Source: Cytophagales bacterium (GTDB taxonomy: Bacteria > Bacteroidota > Bacteroidia > Cytophagales > ES-bin-26). From it: a DNA stretch of 7,503 bases. The notes beneath the pieces are model-generated. The model did not search any database and was not told the DNA's origin. It was given only the letters and a program-made list of their open reading frames with translations. Made by a program: the position numbers and the translations under genes. The stretch's first letter is position 1; every line of letters starts with the position of its first letter. Below, piece after piece: positions 1 through 5,705 of the stretch. The stretch covers positions 1-7,503 of the forward strand of contig JACMKY010000565.1 in NCBI GenBank assembly GCA_014379925.1. Reading direction: 5' to 3'.

Positions 1-1
1 C

Positions 2-241
2 CAGATTGCTGGGGACCTTACCCTGAGTTCTGCGGTAAAGGTTACCCTCAACGGAGGCGCTCAAGCGAAGAACATTTTCTGGCAGGTTGCCGGTCAGGCA
101 ACCTTGGGAACAACCACTCACTTTGAGGGAAATATATTGTCGATGACGGGCATTACTTTTCAAACAGGTGCATCCATGAAAGGCAGAGCCTTGGCACAGA
201 CTGCGGTCGTTCTTGACGCCAATGCGGTTACCAAGCCATAA
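2..241 (+). CDS. Ice-binding family protein (DUF3494), C-terminal part, 5' end outside window
   Basis: This is the last 79 codons of a gene that begins left of the window, ending in TAA. The fragment reads as right-handed beta-helix protein: residues 24-36 (KNIFWQVAGQATL), 42-50 (EGNILSMTG) and 60-65 (KGRALA) match the closing repeats of DUF3494 ice-binding/antifreeze proteins, where a 'VFWQVG..ATLG' strand, a 'GNILA...IT' strand and a 'GRALA.TGAVTLD' strand follow one another. Family members are secreted and bind ice or inhibit its recrystallisation. Thr- and Gly-rich turns are visible. The protein stops directly after the helix, so no C-terminal type IX secretion sorting domain or anchor follows. 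The signal peptide and any N-terminal domains are outside the window. A strong hairpin terminator follows 24 bases after the stop. The gene has no evident link to the sugar-acid genes. Family assignment is confident; activity is inferred. Confidence 0.85.
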   Translation, partial: QIAGDLTLSSAVKVTLNGGAQAKNIFWQVAGQATLGTTTHFEGNILSMTGITFQTGASMKGRALAQTAVVLDANAVTKP

Positions 242-265
242 TGAATTGAAGTGAATCAAAATACC

Positions 266-297
266 AAAAGAGGCAACCCCCAGGGATTGCCTCTTTT
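266..297 (+). terminator. Intrinsic terminator after the ice-binding gene
   Basis: A perfect 11-bp inverted repeat (AAAAGAGGCAA at 266-276, TTGCCTCTTTT at 287-297) surrounds a 10-base loop. The right arm ends in four T's and the left arm begins with four A's, so it could work in both directions. It lies 24 bases after the ice-binding stop codon. Confidence 0.85.
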
Positions 298-411
298 CAA
301 TAAGGACCTTTCGTAGTTTAGAGGAAGGCAAATTACTTCAAACGTTGCGCGCTAAGCGATGGTATTTTTAAGTAAAGCCTTATCTCCTTTCATCTGGTTT
401 CATTAAGCAGG

Positions 412-432
412 TAGCCATTCGTTATTAGCCAT
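412..432. repeat. Heptad direct repeat TAGCCAT-N7-TAGCCAT
   Basis: Two identical 7-mers (412-418 and 426-432) are separated by exactly one 7-base unit (TCGTTAT), giving a 14-base period. The second copy runs into the palindrome at 426-460. Similar 7-base periodicity recurs at 3147-3174, 3199-3219 and 5005-5032. Confidence 0.5.
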
Positions 433-460
433 CCCGCCAGCGGTTGGCGGGTAGCGGCTA
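426..460. repeat. REP-like imperfect palindrome downstream of the SDR gene
   Basis: The inner stem is CCCGCCA (433-439) with TGGCGGG (445-451) around a 5-base loop. An outer stem TAGCC (426-430) with GGCTA (456-460) is separated by a small asymmetric internal loop. A second small hairpin, AGGCA-AAA-TGCCT, abuts it at 460-472. The pair sits 41 to 87 bases past the SDR stop codon on the minus strand and may end or protect that transcript, although no good U-run follows. It could equally be a dispersed repetitive extragenic palindrome. Confidence 0.5.
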
Positions 461-512
461 GGCAAAATGCCTCCTTGGCCAACTACACTCAGCCGTGCCG
501 CTGACTGCCGAT

Positions 513-1298
513 TCACGCCTGCGGATGATCCCGGGGCAACGGACTGTAGATGGTCCAGCCTCCGTCCACGACGAGCGTTTGCCCGGTGACGTGCCGGGCT
601 TCGTCGGAAGCGAGAAACAGCAGCGCGGTGGAGATGTCGGCCACGGTAGCCGTGCGCCGGTTGGGGGCCACCTCGTTCCAGTTCTGTTCGTAGCCCGGAT
701 CGTCGCGCAAGGTGCGTTCCGTCAGGGTGGCCCCCGCCGCGATGGCATTTACCGTGATTCCGTAGGGACCCAGTTCCAGCGCCAACGCCTTGGCCATCAT
801 GCGGATGCCCGCTTTGGTGATGCCGTAGGCGCTCAGGTTGCGGTGCGCCTGCACGCCCGTCACGGAGGAAAGCAGCAGGATTCGCCCGGCCAGGTTCCGT
901 TCGATCATCGTCCGGGCGGCGGCTTGGGCGGTGAAGTACGAGCCGCGCAGGTTGACCGCCATCAGCCGGTCAAAGTCCTCGGGGGCGTAGGTGAGGAATT
1001 CACCGTAGTTGGTGATGCCCGCGTTGGCCACGGCAATGTCCAGGCCGCCGGATTGAGCGGCGAACCGGGCCACCATTTCCCGCAAAGCGGCCACGTCAGC
1101 TACGTCTCCCGCGCAGGGATGCACGTTTTCCGCCCCCACTGCGCGGTTGATCCGACGGGCCGCTTCTCCGGCCAGTTGGGCGTCCACGTCGTTGAGGGCC
1201 ACGGTGGCACCTTCCCGGGCAAAGTCCAGGCATATTCCGAAGCCGATGCCCGTTCCGGCCCCCGTCACCAACACGCGTTTGTTTTCGAAGCGCGACAT
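513..1298 (-). CDS. SDR family NAD(P)-dependent oxidoreductase (classical short-chain dehydrogenase)
   Basis: A complete 261-aa classical short-chain dehydrogenase/reductase of typical length, presumably cytosolic. The Rossmann glycine motif TGAGTGIG is at residues 12-19, the adenine-contact Asp at 65 (AGDVAD), and NAG at 92-94. The catalytic tetrad is intact: Asn116, Ser145, Tyr158 and Lys162 (YGITK). Asp37 at the end of beta-2 (ALNDVD) suggests NAD(H) over NADP(H). The C-terminal VTGQTLVVDGGW is the usual family ending. The start is ATG with no plausible alternative. It is the last gene of the minus-strand run, 94 bases after the dehydratase. This neighbourhood suggests a sugar, aldonate or keto-deoxy-acid dehydrogenase (compare glucose 1-dehydrogenase, gluconate 5-dehydrogenase and 2-keto-3-deoxy-fuconate dehydrogenase types). 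SDR substrate cannot be read from sequence, and such proteins are often labelled FabG-like. Fold and chemistry are firm; substrate is unknown. Confidence 0.93.
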   Translation of the reverse strand: MSRFENKRVLVTGAGTGIGFGICLDFAREGATVALNDVDAQLAGEAARRINRAVGAENVHPCAGDVADVAALREMVARFAAQSGGLDIAVANAGITNYGEFLTYAPEDFDRLMAVNLRGSYFTAQAAARTMIERNLAGRILLLSSVTGVQAHRNLSAYGITKAGIRMMAKALALELGPYGITVNAIAAGATLTERTLRDDPGYEQNWNEVAPNRRTATVADISTALLFLASDEARHVTGQTLVVDGGWTIYSPLPRDHPQA

Positions 1299-1312
1299 AA
1301 GGGAAGTTTAGC

Positions 1313-1337
1313 GGTCAGGGGGTTTGCAATCCTGACC
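1313..1337. other. Intercistronic inverted repeat between dehydratase and SDR genes
   Basis: GGTCAGG (1313-1319) and CCTGACC (1331-1337) form a 7-bp perfect stem with an 11-base loop. It lies in the 94-base spacer, about 15 bases before the SDR start codon on the transcribed minus strand. No U-run follows, so a processing, stability or translation-modulating hairpin is more likely than a terminator. Function is inferred only. Confidence 0.4.
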
Positions 1338-1392
1338 AACACGCTTGACCAAGAACTGGGTGCTCTTCACCATCACCGGTTCACCGCCAACG

Positions 1393-3132
1393 TCAGTGCG
1401 AATCCCGGGTTACCTGGGAGCCGGATTTGCCCACCAGGAAATCCAGGTCCGCCCCCTTGTTGGCCTGCTGCACGTGGTTGATGTACAACTGCACGTACCC
1501 CCGGTTGGCCAGGGGCTCGGCGGATTGCCAGGACCGCCGCCGCCGGGCCAGCTCTTCCTCCGCCACGTCCAGGTGCAGGCGGCGGTTGGGCACGTCCAGT
1601 TCGATCATGTCGCCGTTGTGAACGAAAGCCAGGGTTCCGCCGATGGCCGATTCGGGGCAGACGTGCAGCACGACCGTGCCGAAAGCCGTGCCGCTCATTC
1701 GCCCGTCCGAGATGCGGACCATGTCCAGGACGCCCTTGGCCAGCACCTTCTTGGGCAGTCCCATGTTGCCTACTTCGGGCATCCCGGGGTAGCCTTTGGG
1801 ACCCACGCCCTTCAGCACCAGCACGCAGGTCTCGTCCACGTCCAGGTCCGGGTCGTCGATCCGGGCGTGGTAGTCCTCGATGCTTTCGAACACCACCGCC
1901 CGGCCCCGGTGCTGCATCAACCGCGGCGTGGCGGCGGAGGGCTTGATCACGGCCCCGTCTTCGCACAGGTTGCCCTTAAGCACGGCAATGCCGGCTTCCT
2001 TGCGCAGGGGCACTTCGAAGGGGGTGATGACTTCGGGGTTGTGACCCTCGGCTTCCGCTTCCTCGATGCGTTGGCCCATCGTCTTGCCCGTAATGGTCAT
2101 GGCTCCCAGGTGGAGGTGTTCCTTCATTTCCTGAAGCACAACCGGCAGGCCGCCGGCGTAGAAGAAATCTTCCATCAGGTACTTGCCCGAGGGCATCAGG
2201 TTCACCAGCAGGGGAATCTTGCTGCCCAGCCGGTCGAAATCGTCCAGCGTCAGTTCCACCCCCACCCGGCCCGCAATGGCGAGCAGGTGAATGATGAAGT
2301 TCGTGGAGCCGCCCACCGCCGCGTTGACCCGAATGGCATTCTCGAAGGCCTCGCGGGTGAGCACCTGCGAGATCGTCAGGTTTTCCTTCACCATGTGCAC
2401 GATGCGGCGCCCCGACAACTGCGCCAGCACCTTGCGGCGGGAATCGGGGGCGGGGATGGCGGCGGCCCCCGGCAGCGTCAGGCCCAGGGCCTCCACCATG
2501 CAGGCCATCGTCGAGGCCGTGCCCATGGTCATGCAGTGGCCGTTGCTGCGCGACATGCAGCTTTCGGCCGACAAGTAGTCCTTGGGAGTCATCGTCCCGG
2601 CGCGCAGCTCGTCGGTAAACCGCCACACGTCGGTACCAGAACCAATGTCCTTGCCCCGGTACTTGCCATTGAGCATCGCGCCGCCCGGCACCACCAGGGT
2701 GGGCAGGTCCACGCTGGCAGCCCCCATCACGGTGGAAGGCGTGGTTTTGTCGCAACCCGTCAGCAGCACCACCCCGTCCAGCGGATTGGCCCGGATGGAT
2801 TCCTCGGCGTCCATGCTGGCCAGGTTGCGGAACAGCATGGCGGTGGGTTTCATCAGGGTTTCGCCCAGCGAGGTGATGGGAAACTCCAGCGGAAACCCGC
2901 CCGCTTCGTACACGCCCCGTTTGACCACTTCGGCAATGTCGCGGAAATGGGCGTTGCAGGGGGTCAGTTCCGACCAGGTATTGCAAATGCCGATCACCGG
3001 CCGCCCATCGAAGAGGTGTTCGGGAAATCCCTGGTTCTTCATCCAGCTGCGGTAGATGAAACCCATCTTGTCGGTTTTACCGAACCACTCCGCACTCCTT
3101 AATTTTTGCTCGGATTTTTGATCCTTCTCCAT
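1393..3132 (-). CDS. IlvD/Edd family sugar-acid dehydratase (L-arabinonate / pentonate dehydratase type)
   Basis: A 579-aa Fe-S dehydratase that removes water from an aldonate (pentonate or hexonate) to give a 2-keto-3-deoxy acid. The sugar-acid branch, rather than biosynthetic IlvD, is indicated by the N-terminal KLRSAEWFG and GFIYRSWMKNQG segments and the C-terminal RGYVQLYINHVQQANKGADL. Expected [2Fe-2S] ligands are present: Cys59 (TPCNAHF), Cys127 (TGCDKTTP) and Cys200 (GHCMTMG). Lys129, the residue carbamylated to bind Mg2+ in this family, and the catalytic Ser480 (RMSGT) are also present. I chose ATG at 3132. A longer reading begins with TTG at 3168 and adds 12 residues encoded by tandem repeats. 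The ATG start also gives residue numbers matching what I recall for the Rhizobium L-arabinonate dehydratase. It follows the transporter gene by about 115 bases and precedes the SDR. Substrate among L-arabonate, D-xylonate, D-gluconate and D-galactonate is undecided. Confidence 0.94.
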   Translation of the reverse strand: MEKDQKSEQKLRSAEWFGKTDKMGFIYRSWMKNQGFPEHLFDGRPVIGICNTWSELTPCNAHFRDIAEVVKRGVYEAGGFPLEFPITSLGETLMKPTAMLFRNLASMDAEESIRANPLDGVVLLTGCDKTTPSTVMGAASVDLPTLVVPGGAMLNGKYRGKDIGSGTDVWRFTDELRAGTMTPKDYLSAESCMSRSNGHCMTMGTASTMACMVEALGLTLPGAAAIPAPDSRRKVLAQLSGRRIVHMVKENLTISQVLTREAFENAIRVNAAVGGSTNFIIHLLAIAGRVGVELTLDDFDRLGSKIPLLVNLMPSGKYLMEDFFYAGGLPVVLQEMKEHLHLGAMTITGKTMGQRIEEAEAEGHNPEVITPFEVPLRKEAGIAVLKGNLCEDGAVIKPSAATPRLMQHRGRAVVFESIEDYHARIDDPDLDVDETCVLVLKGVGPKGYPGMPEVGNMGLPKKVLAKGVLDMVRISDGRMSGTAFGTVVLHVCPESAIGGTLAFVHNGDMIELDVPNRRLHLDVAEEELARRRRSWQSAEPLANRGYVQLYINHVQQANKGADLDFLVGKSGSQVTRDSH

Positions 3133-3146
3133 GGATTCAGTTATCG

Positions 3147-3219
3147 ATTTTGAATTTTCAATTGTCAATTGTCATAGTGAGCGATAGTGAGCGCAGTCGA
3201 ACTACGAACTACAAACCAC
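3147..3219. repeat. Block of short tandem repeats (7-mer and 10-mer) between gntP-like and dehydratase genes
   Basis: Three different tandem arrays stand side by side. At 3147-3174 there are four degenerate heptads (ATTTTGA, ATTTTCA, ATTGTCA, ATTGTCA). At 3175-3194 there are two 10-mers (TAGTGAGCGA, TAGTGAGCGC). At 3199-3219 there are three heptads (GAACTAC, GAACTAC, AAACCAC). The block is AT-rich compared with both flanking genes and fills most of the spacer upstream of the dehydratase start codon. No coding or promoter role is evident. It resembles short tandemly repeated repetitive sequences in intergenic DNA. Confidence 0.65.
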
Positions 3220-3246
3220 AGTTATCAATTTACGACTTGCCACTGC

Positions 3247-4560
3247 TCACACCAGACTGTTGAGGACAAACACCCCGATCAGGCCCACCACGGAGACGAT
3301 GGTTTCCATCACCGACCAGGTACGCAGGGTATTCTTGACCGTAAGATTAAAATATTCCTTGAACAGCCAAAATGCGCCGTCGTTGACGTGCGAAAACATC
3401 AGGCTGCCCGCCCCGGTGGCCAGCACCATCAGGTTGGGATTCACGCCCGGTTGCCCGATCAGCGGGGCCACGATGCCCGCCGTAGTCAGGCCGGCCACGG
3501 TGGCCGAGCCCACGCACACCCGGATGAAGGCGCTGATGCTCCAGGCCAGCAGCAGCGGATGGACGGGCGCGCCCTCCAGGCGGCCAGCAATGGATTGGCT
3601 GACGCCCCCGTCGGTCAGCACCTGTTTCAACGCCCCCGACCCCGCGATGATGAGCAGAATCATCGCAATGTCCTTGACCGACTCCGTCAGGGAATCCGTG
3701 ATGGACTTCATCGTTCGGCCCCGCTGCAACCCCAGGGTATACGTAGCGACCAGCACCGACACCAGCATCACGATCACCGGATCGCCCAGGCCGGCCACGG
3801 TTCGCTGGACGACACTGCCGGGCGGCAGGTAGGGATTGACCAGCGAGGTGAGGGCGATGAGCAGCACCGGCAGGAAGGCCGACACGACGCTGCTGGCCAT
3901 GCCCGGCAGTTGTTCTTCGGGCAGGCTGGTGGCGGCAAAGGCGGCCAGGGGCTTGGAGACGTATTTTTTCAGGGTCAGCGAAAACAAAGGCCCCGCGATG
4001 ACGATGGCCGGAATGGCGATCAGGATGCCGTAGAGCAGGGTGAGTCCGAGGTCGGCGTCGAATTGTTTCACCAGCGCCGTGGGCGAGGGGTGCGGCGGCA
4101 GGTAGCCATGCGTGACCGAGAGCGAAGCCAGCACGGGCAAACCCAGGTAAACCAGCGGCAGGTTGTAGCGGTGGGCCACGGTCACGATGAGCGGCATCAT
4201 CAGCACGAAGCCCACGTTGTAGAACAGCGGAACCCCGACGATGAAGCCGGTGAGTACCAGGGCCCACTGCACGTACCGGGTTCCGAACAGGCGCATCAGA
4301 CCGGAGGCGATCCGCTGGGCCGCGCCGCTGTCGGCCACCAGTCGGCCGAGCATCGCCCCGAAACCGATCACGATCACCAGCGAGCCCAGCGTGTCGCCGA
4401 TCCCTTTCTGGATGGCACCGGTCACGGCGGTCAGGTCCATGCCAACGGCCAGCCCCACGAAAGTAGATACCAGCACGAAGGCGATGAAGGCGTTGAGCCG
4501 CGCCCAGGTGATCAGCAGGATGAGACAAACGATTCCGACCAGTAAGATGACGAGGGGCAT
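3247..4560 (-). CDS. GntP family transporter (gluconate/aldonate:H+ symporter)
   Basis: A complete 437-aa inner-membrane permease of normal length for the GntP family, with about a dozen hydrophobic segments spread over the whole chain starting at residue 2. Family landmarks are clear: FYNVGFVLMMPL (113-124), HGYLPPHPSPTALVKQFDADLG (151-172, the 'PPHPGPT' signature of GntT/GntP) and the C-terminal SHVNDGAFWLFKEYFNLT (390-407). Members import gluconate or related sugar acids with protons. The start is ATG at 4560, and the hydrophobic N-terminus fits membrane insertion without a cleaved signal. It is the first gene of the minus-strand run and diverges from the aldolase gene across a 476-base control region, so its mRNA would also carry the dehydratase and SDR. 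Family is firm. The imported acid is unknown but should match the dehydratase substrate. Confidence 0.95.
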   Translation of the reverse strand: MPLVILLVGIVCLILLITWARLNAFIAFVLVSTFVGLAVGMDLTAVTGAIQKGIGDTLGSLVIVIGFGAMLGRLVADSGAAQRIASGLMRLFGTRYVQWALVLTGFIVGVPLFYNVGFVLMMPLIVTVAHRYNLPLVYLGLPVLASLSVTHGYLPPHPSPTALVKQFDADLGLTLLYGILIAIPAIVIAGPLFSLTLKKYVSKPLAAFAATSLPEEQLPGMASSVVSAFLPVLLIALTSLVNPYLPPGSVVQRTVAGLGDPVIVMLVSVLVATYTLGLQRGRTMKSITDSLTESVKDIAMILLIIAGSGALKQVLTDGGVSQSIAGRLEGAPVHPLLLAWSISAFIRVCVGSATVAGLTTAGIVAPLIGQPGVNPNLMVLATGAGSLMFSHVNDGAFWLFKEYFNLTVKNTLRTWSVMETIVSVVGLIGVFVLNSLV

Positions 4561-4681
4561 CAGCGACGTGGGCTACCCAAACGGGATGAATAAAAGACCT
4601 TTGGAAGCGGCCCGCCGCCGGGCGTTTTGCCCCGGTGTTTGGCCTCCGAAAAGTCACGGGTGGCAAGGTGCGGAATTTTAC

Positions 4682-4708
4682 CAAGATTACCGAAACAACC
4701 CGATCAAA
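4682..4708 (-). promoter_or_regulatory. Weak Bacteroidota-type promoter candidate for the transporter operon
   Basis: On the minus strand, TTTG (complement of 4705-4708) is followed 15 bases later by TAATCTTG (complement of 4682-4689), one mismatch from the Bacteroidota -7 consensus TAnnTTTG. The spacer is shorter than the usual 19 to 21 bases, so support is weak. The -33 element overlaps the palindrome at 4706-4719, which would suit repression. Confidence 0.22.
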
Positions 4709-4719
4709 GTCCGGACTTT
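4706..4719. promoter_or_regulatory. Perfect 14-bp palindrome, candidate operator
   Basis: AAAGTCCGGACTTT is its own reverse complement with no spacer. It lies in the divergent region, 146 bases upstream of the transporter start and 318 bases upstream of the aldolase start. Size, symmetry and the central CG-containing core resemble binding sites for dimeric helix-turn-helix regulators such as LacI-type proteins. No such regulator is encoded in the window, so the role is inferred. Confidence 0.4.
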
Positions 4720-4861
4720 TCGTTTGACGTTTCCGGTTGGCAGGCTACGGGTCATCCAATCCCGAATCGCCATCAATCCCACTTGCTTGCCAATTACCCA
4801 CTCCGGGCAGTTCTTGCGCAAGGGCCGGTTTCCCCGGGTCAGGGCTTCGGGTTTCGACCAC

Positions 4862-4885
4862 CGCGGGGACTTCGGATTCCCCGCG
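4862..4885. other. Strong GC hairpin with UUCG-type loop in the divergent region
   Basis: CGCGGGGA (4862-4869) and TCCCCGCG (4878-4885) are perfectly complementary 8-bp arms around CTTCGGAT. On the plus strand, C4870 and G4875 can close a UUCG tetraloop, leaving a two-base bulge. No U-run follows in either direction, which speaks against an intrinsic terminator. It could be a leader RNA structure or a protein site. Confidence 0.4.
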
Positions 4886-5004
4886 CCACGGTCAAAGCTT
4901 CCTGGGTTGGAATGAACGAGGCGCTTTTTTTGCTTTCCCAATTTGCCCAGCGAAAAATTATTTGGTTAATTACAACCCAAAAACCCATACGGAGTGATTC
5001 AACG

Positions 5005-5032
5005 CCAAACGGTAAACACCAAACGGTAAACG
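5005..5032. repeat. 14-bp tandem repeat just upstream of the aldolase start codon
   Basis: CCAAACGGTAAACA (5005-5018) is followed directly by CCAAACGGTAAACG (5019-5032), a 13/14 match, ending 4 bases before the ATG. Each unit splits into two heptads, CCAAACG and GTAAACA/G. It occupies the place where a ribosome binding site would sit, and no Shine-Dalgarno sequence is visible. Confidence 0.6.
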
Positions 5033-5036
5033 CAAT

Positions 5037-5705
5037 ATGGCCCGATTCACCCGCCTTCAGGTAGCGCTCAAGATGGCCGAAACCGGCCTCGTTCCGCTCT
5101 TTTCCCACTCGGACCTGGCCGTGAGCAAGCAAGTCCTGGGGGCCTGCTACCGGGGCGGGGTCCGGGTGTTTGAGCTCACCAACCGGGGCGATTTCGCCCA
5201 CGAACTGTTCGGTGAACTGAACAAGTACGCCGCCGTCCATTTTCCGGAGATGATCCTGGGCGCGGGCACGGTGGTGGACGCCGGCACGGCCGCGCTGTAC
5301 CTCCAGTTGGGGGCGAATTTCATCGTCACTCCCCTTCTCAACGACGAGGTAGCCCTGGTTTGCAACCGCCGCAAGGTCGCCTGGGTACCGGGATGCGCCA
5401 CCCTCACCGAAATATCCCGGGCCGAAGAACTGGGCGCGGAAGTAGTAAAACTCTTTCCGGGAAATGTGCTGGGTCCCGCCTTCGTGGAAGCCCTGCGGGG
5501 GCCCATGCCCTGGACCAGCGTCATGGTCACGGGCGGGGTGGCGCCGGAAGAGGAAAACCTGCGGGCCTGGATCAGGGCGGGTGCCACTTGCGTGGGAATG
5601 GGATCGCAGCTTTTTCCGAAATCCCTGCTGGCCGAAGGCCGGTTTGGGGAGCTGGAAGAAAAGGTACGCTACTGCATCGAAGTGATCGGCCGGGCGCGTG
5701 GCTGA
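5037..5705 (+). CDS. KDPG/KHG family aldolase (2-dehydro-3-deoxy-phosphogluconate aldolase / 4-hydroxy-2-oxoglutarate aldolase type)
   Basis: A complete 222-aa class I aldolase, slightly longer than E. coli Eda (about 213 aa). It cleaves 2-keto-3-deoxy sugar acids, usually 6-phosphorylated, to pyruvate and an aldehyde in the cytosol. The TIM-barrel landmarks are in order: GGVRVFELTNR (40-50) with the general acid/base Glu46, GAGTVVDAG (75-83), the Schiff-base Lys138 (VVKLFPGN), and the phosphate-binding TGG (165-167) with GMGS (187-190, Ser190). Those last residues match the phosphate grip of KDPG aldolases, so a phosphorylated substrate is likely although no kinase gene is present here. In Eda the barrel strand before the lysine reads SPGL; here it is TPLL (98-101). 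The ATG at 5037 fits the family N-terminus. It probably leads a short transcript with the VOC gene. Family is firm; substrate chirality and phosphorylation are inferred. Confidence 0.93.
   Translation: MARFTRLQVALKMAETGLVPLFSHSDLAVSKQVLGACYRGGVRVFELTNRGDFAHELFGELNKYAAVHFPEMILGAGTVVDAGTAALYLQLGANFIVTPLLNDEVALVCNRRKVAWVPGCATLTEISRAEELGAEVVKLFPGNVLGPAFVEALRGPMPWTSVMVTGGVAPEEENLRAWIRAGATCVGMGSQLFPKSLLAEGRFGELEEKVRYCIEVIGRARG

Larger units (their letters stand above)
4561..5036. other. Divergent intergenic control region between transporter and aldolase genes
   Basis: 476 bases with no convincing gene. From left to right it holds a weak promoter-like pair for the transporter (4682-4708), a perfect 14-bp palindrome (4706-4719), a strong hairpin (4862-4885), an AT-rich island (about 4950-4980) and a 14-base tandem repeat touching the aldolase start (5005-5032). 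An 84-codon open frame on the minus strand (4941-4687) has a Lys/Arg-rich translation but only a TTG start and overlaps the palindrome and hairpin, so I do not call it a gene. The layout suggests coordinated control of both gene arms by a regulator encoded elsewhere. Confidence 0.6.

Noticed and set aside
359..406. Tiny open frame of 15 codons from an ATG in the left intergenic gap
   Set aside because: Too short, no recognisable leader-peptide features and no downstream plus-strand gene to regulate.
495..1481. Long plus-strand open frame opposite the SDR gene
   Set aside because: Antisense shadow of a GC-rich gene; its translation is low-complexity (Gly, Arg, His, Pro) with no recognisable motif, while the minus strand encodes an intact SDR with a full catalytic tetrad.
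1345..3102. 585-codon plus-strand open frame opposite the dehydratase
   Set aside because: The His/Gly/Gln-rich translation is typical of the complement of a GC-rich gene; the minus-strand frame holds all Fe-S and catalytic residues of the IlvD/Edd family.
3187..4545. 452-codon plus-strand open frame opposite the transporter
   Set aside because: The translation is hydrophilic and rich in His, Gln, Arg and Asp, as expected from the complement of a membrane-protein gene; no family features.
4627..5064. Plus-strand open frame of 145 codons crossing the divergent region into the aldolase gene
   Set aside because: Overlaps the aldolase start, contains the palindrome, hairpin and repeats, and has no protein-like pattern.
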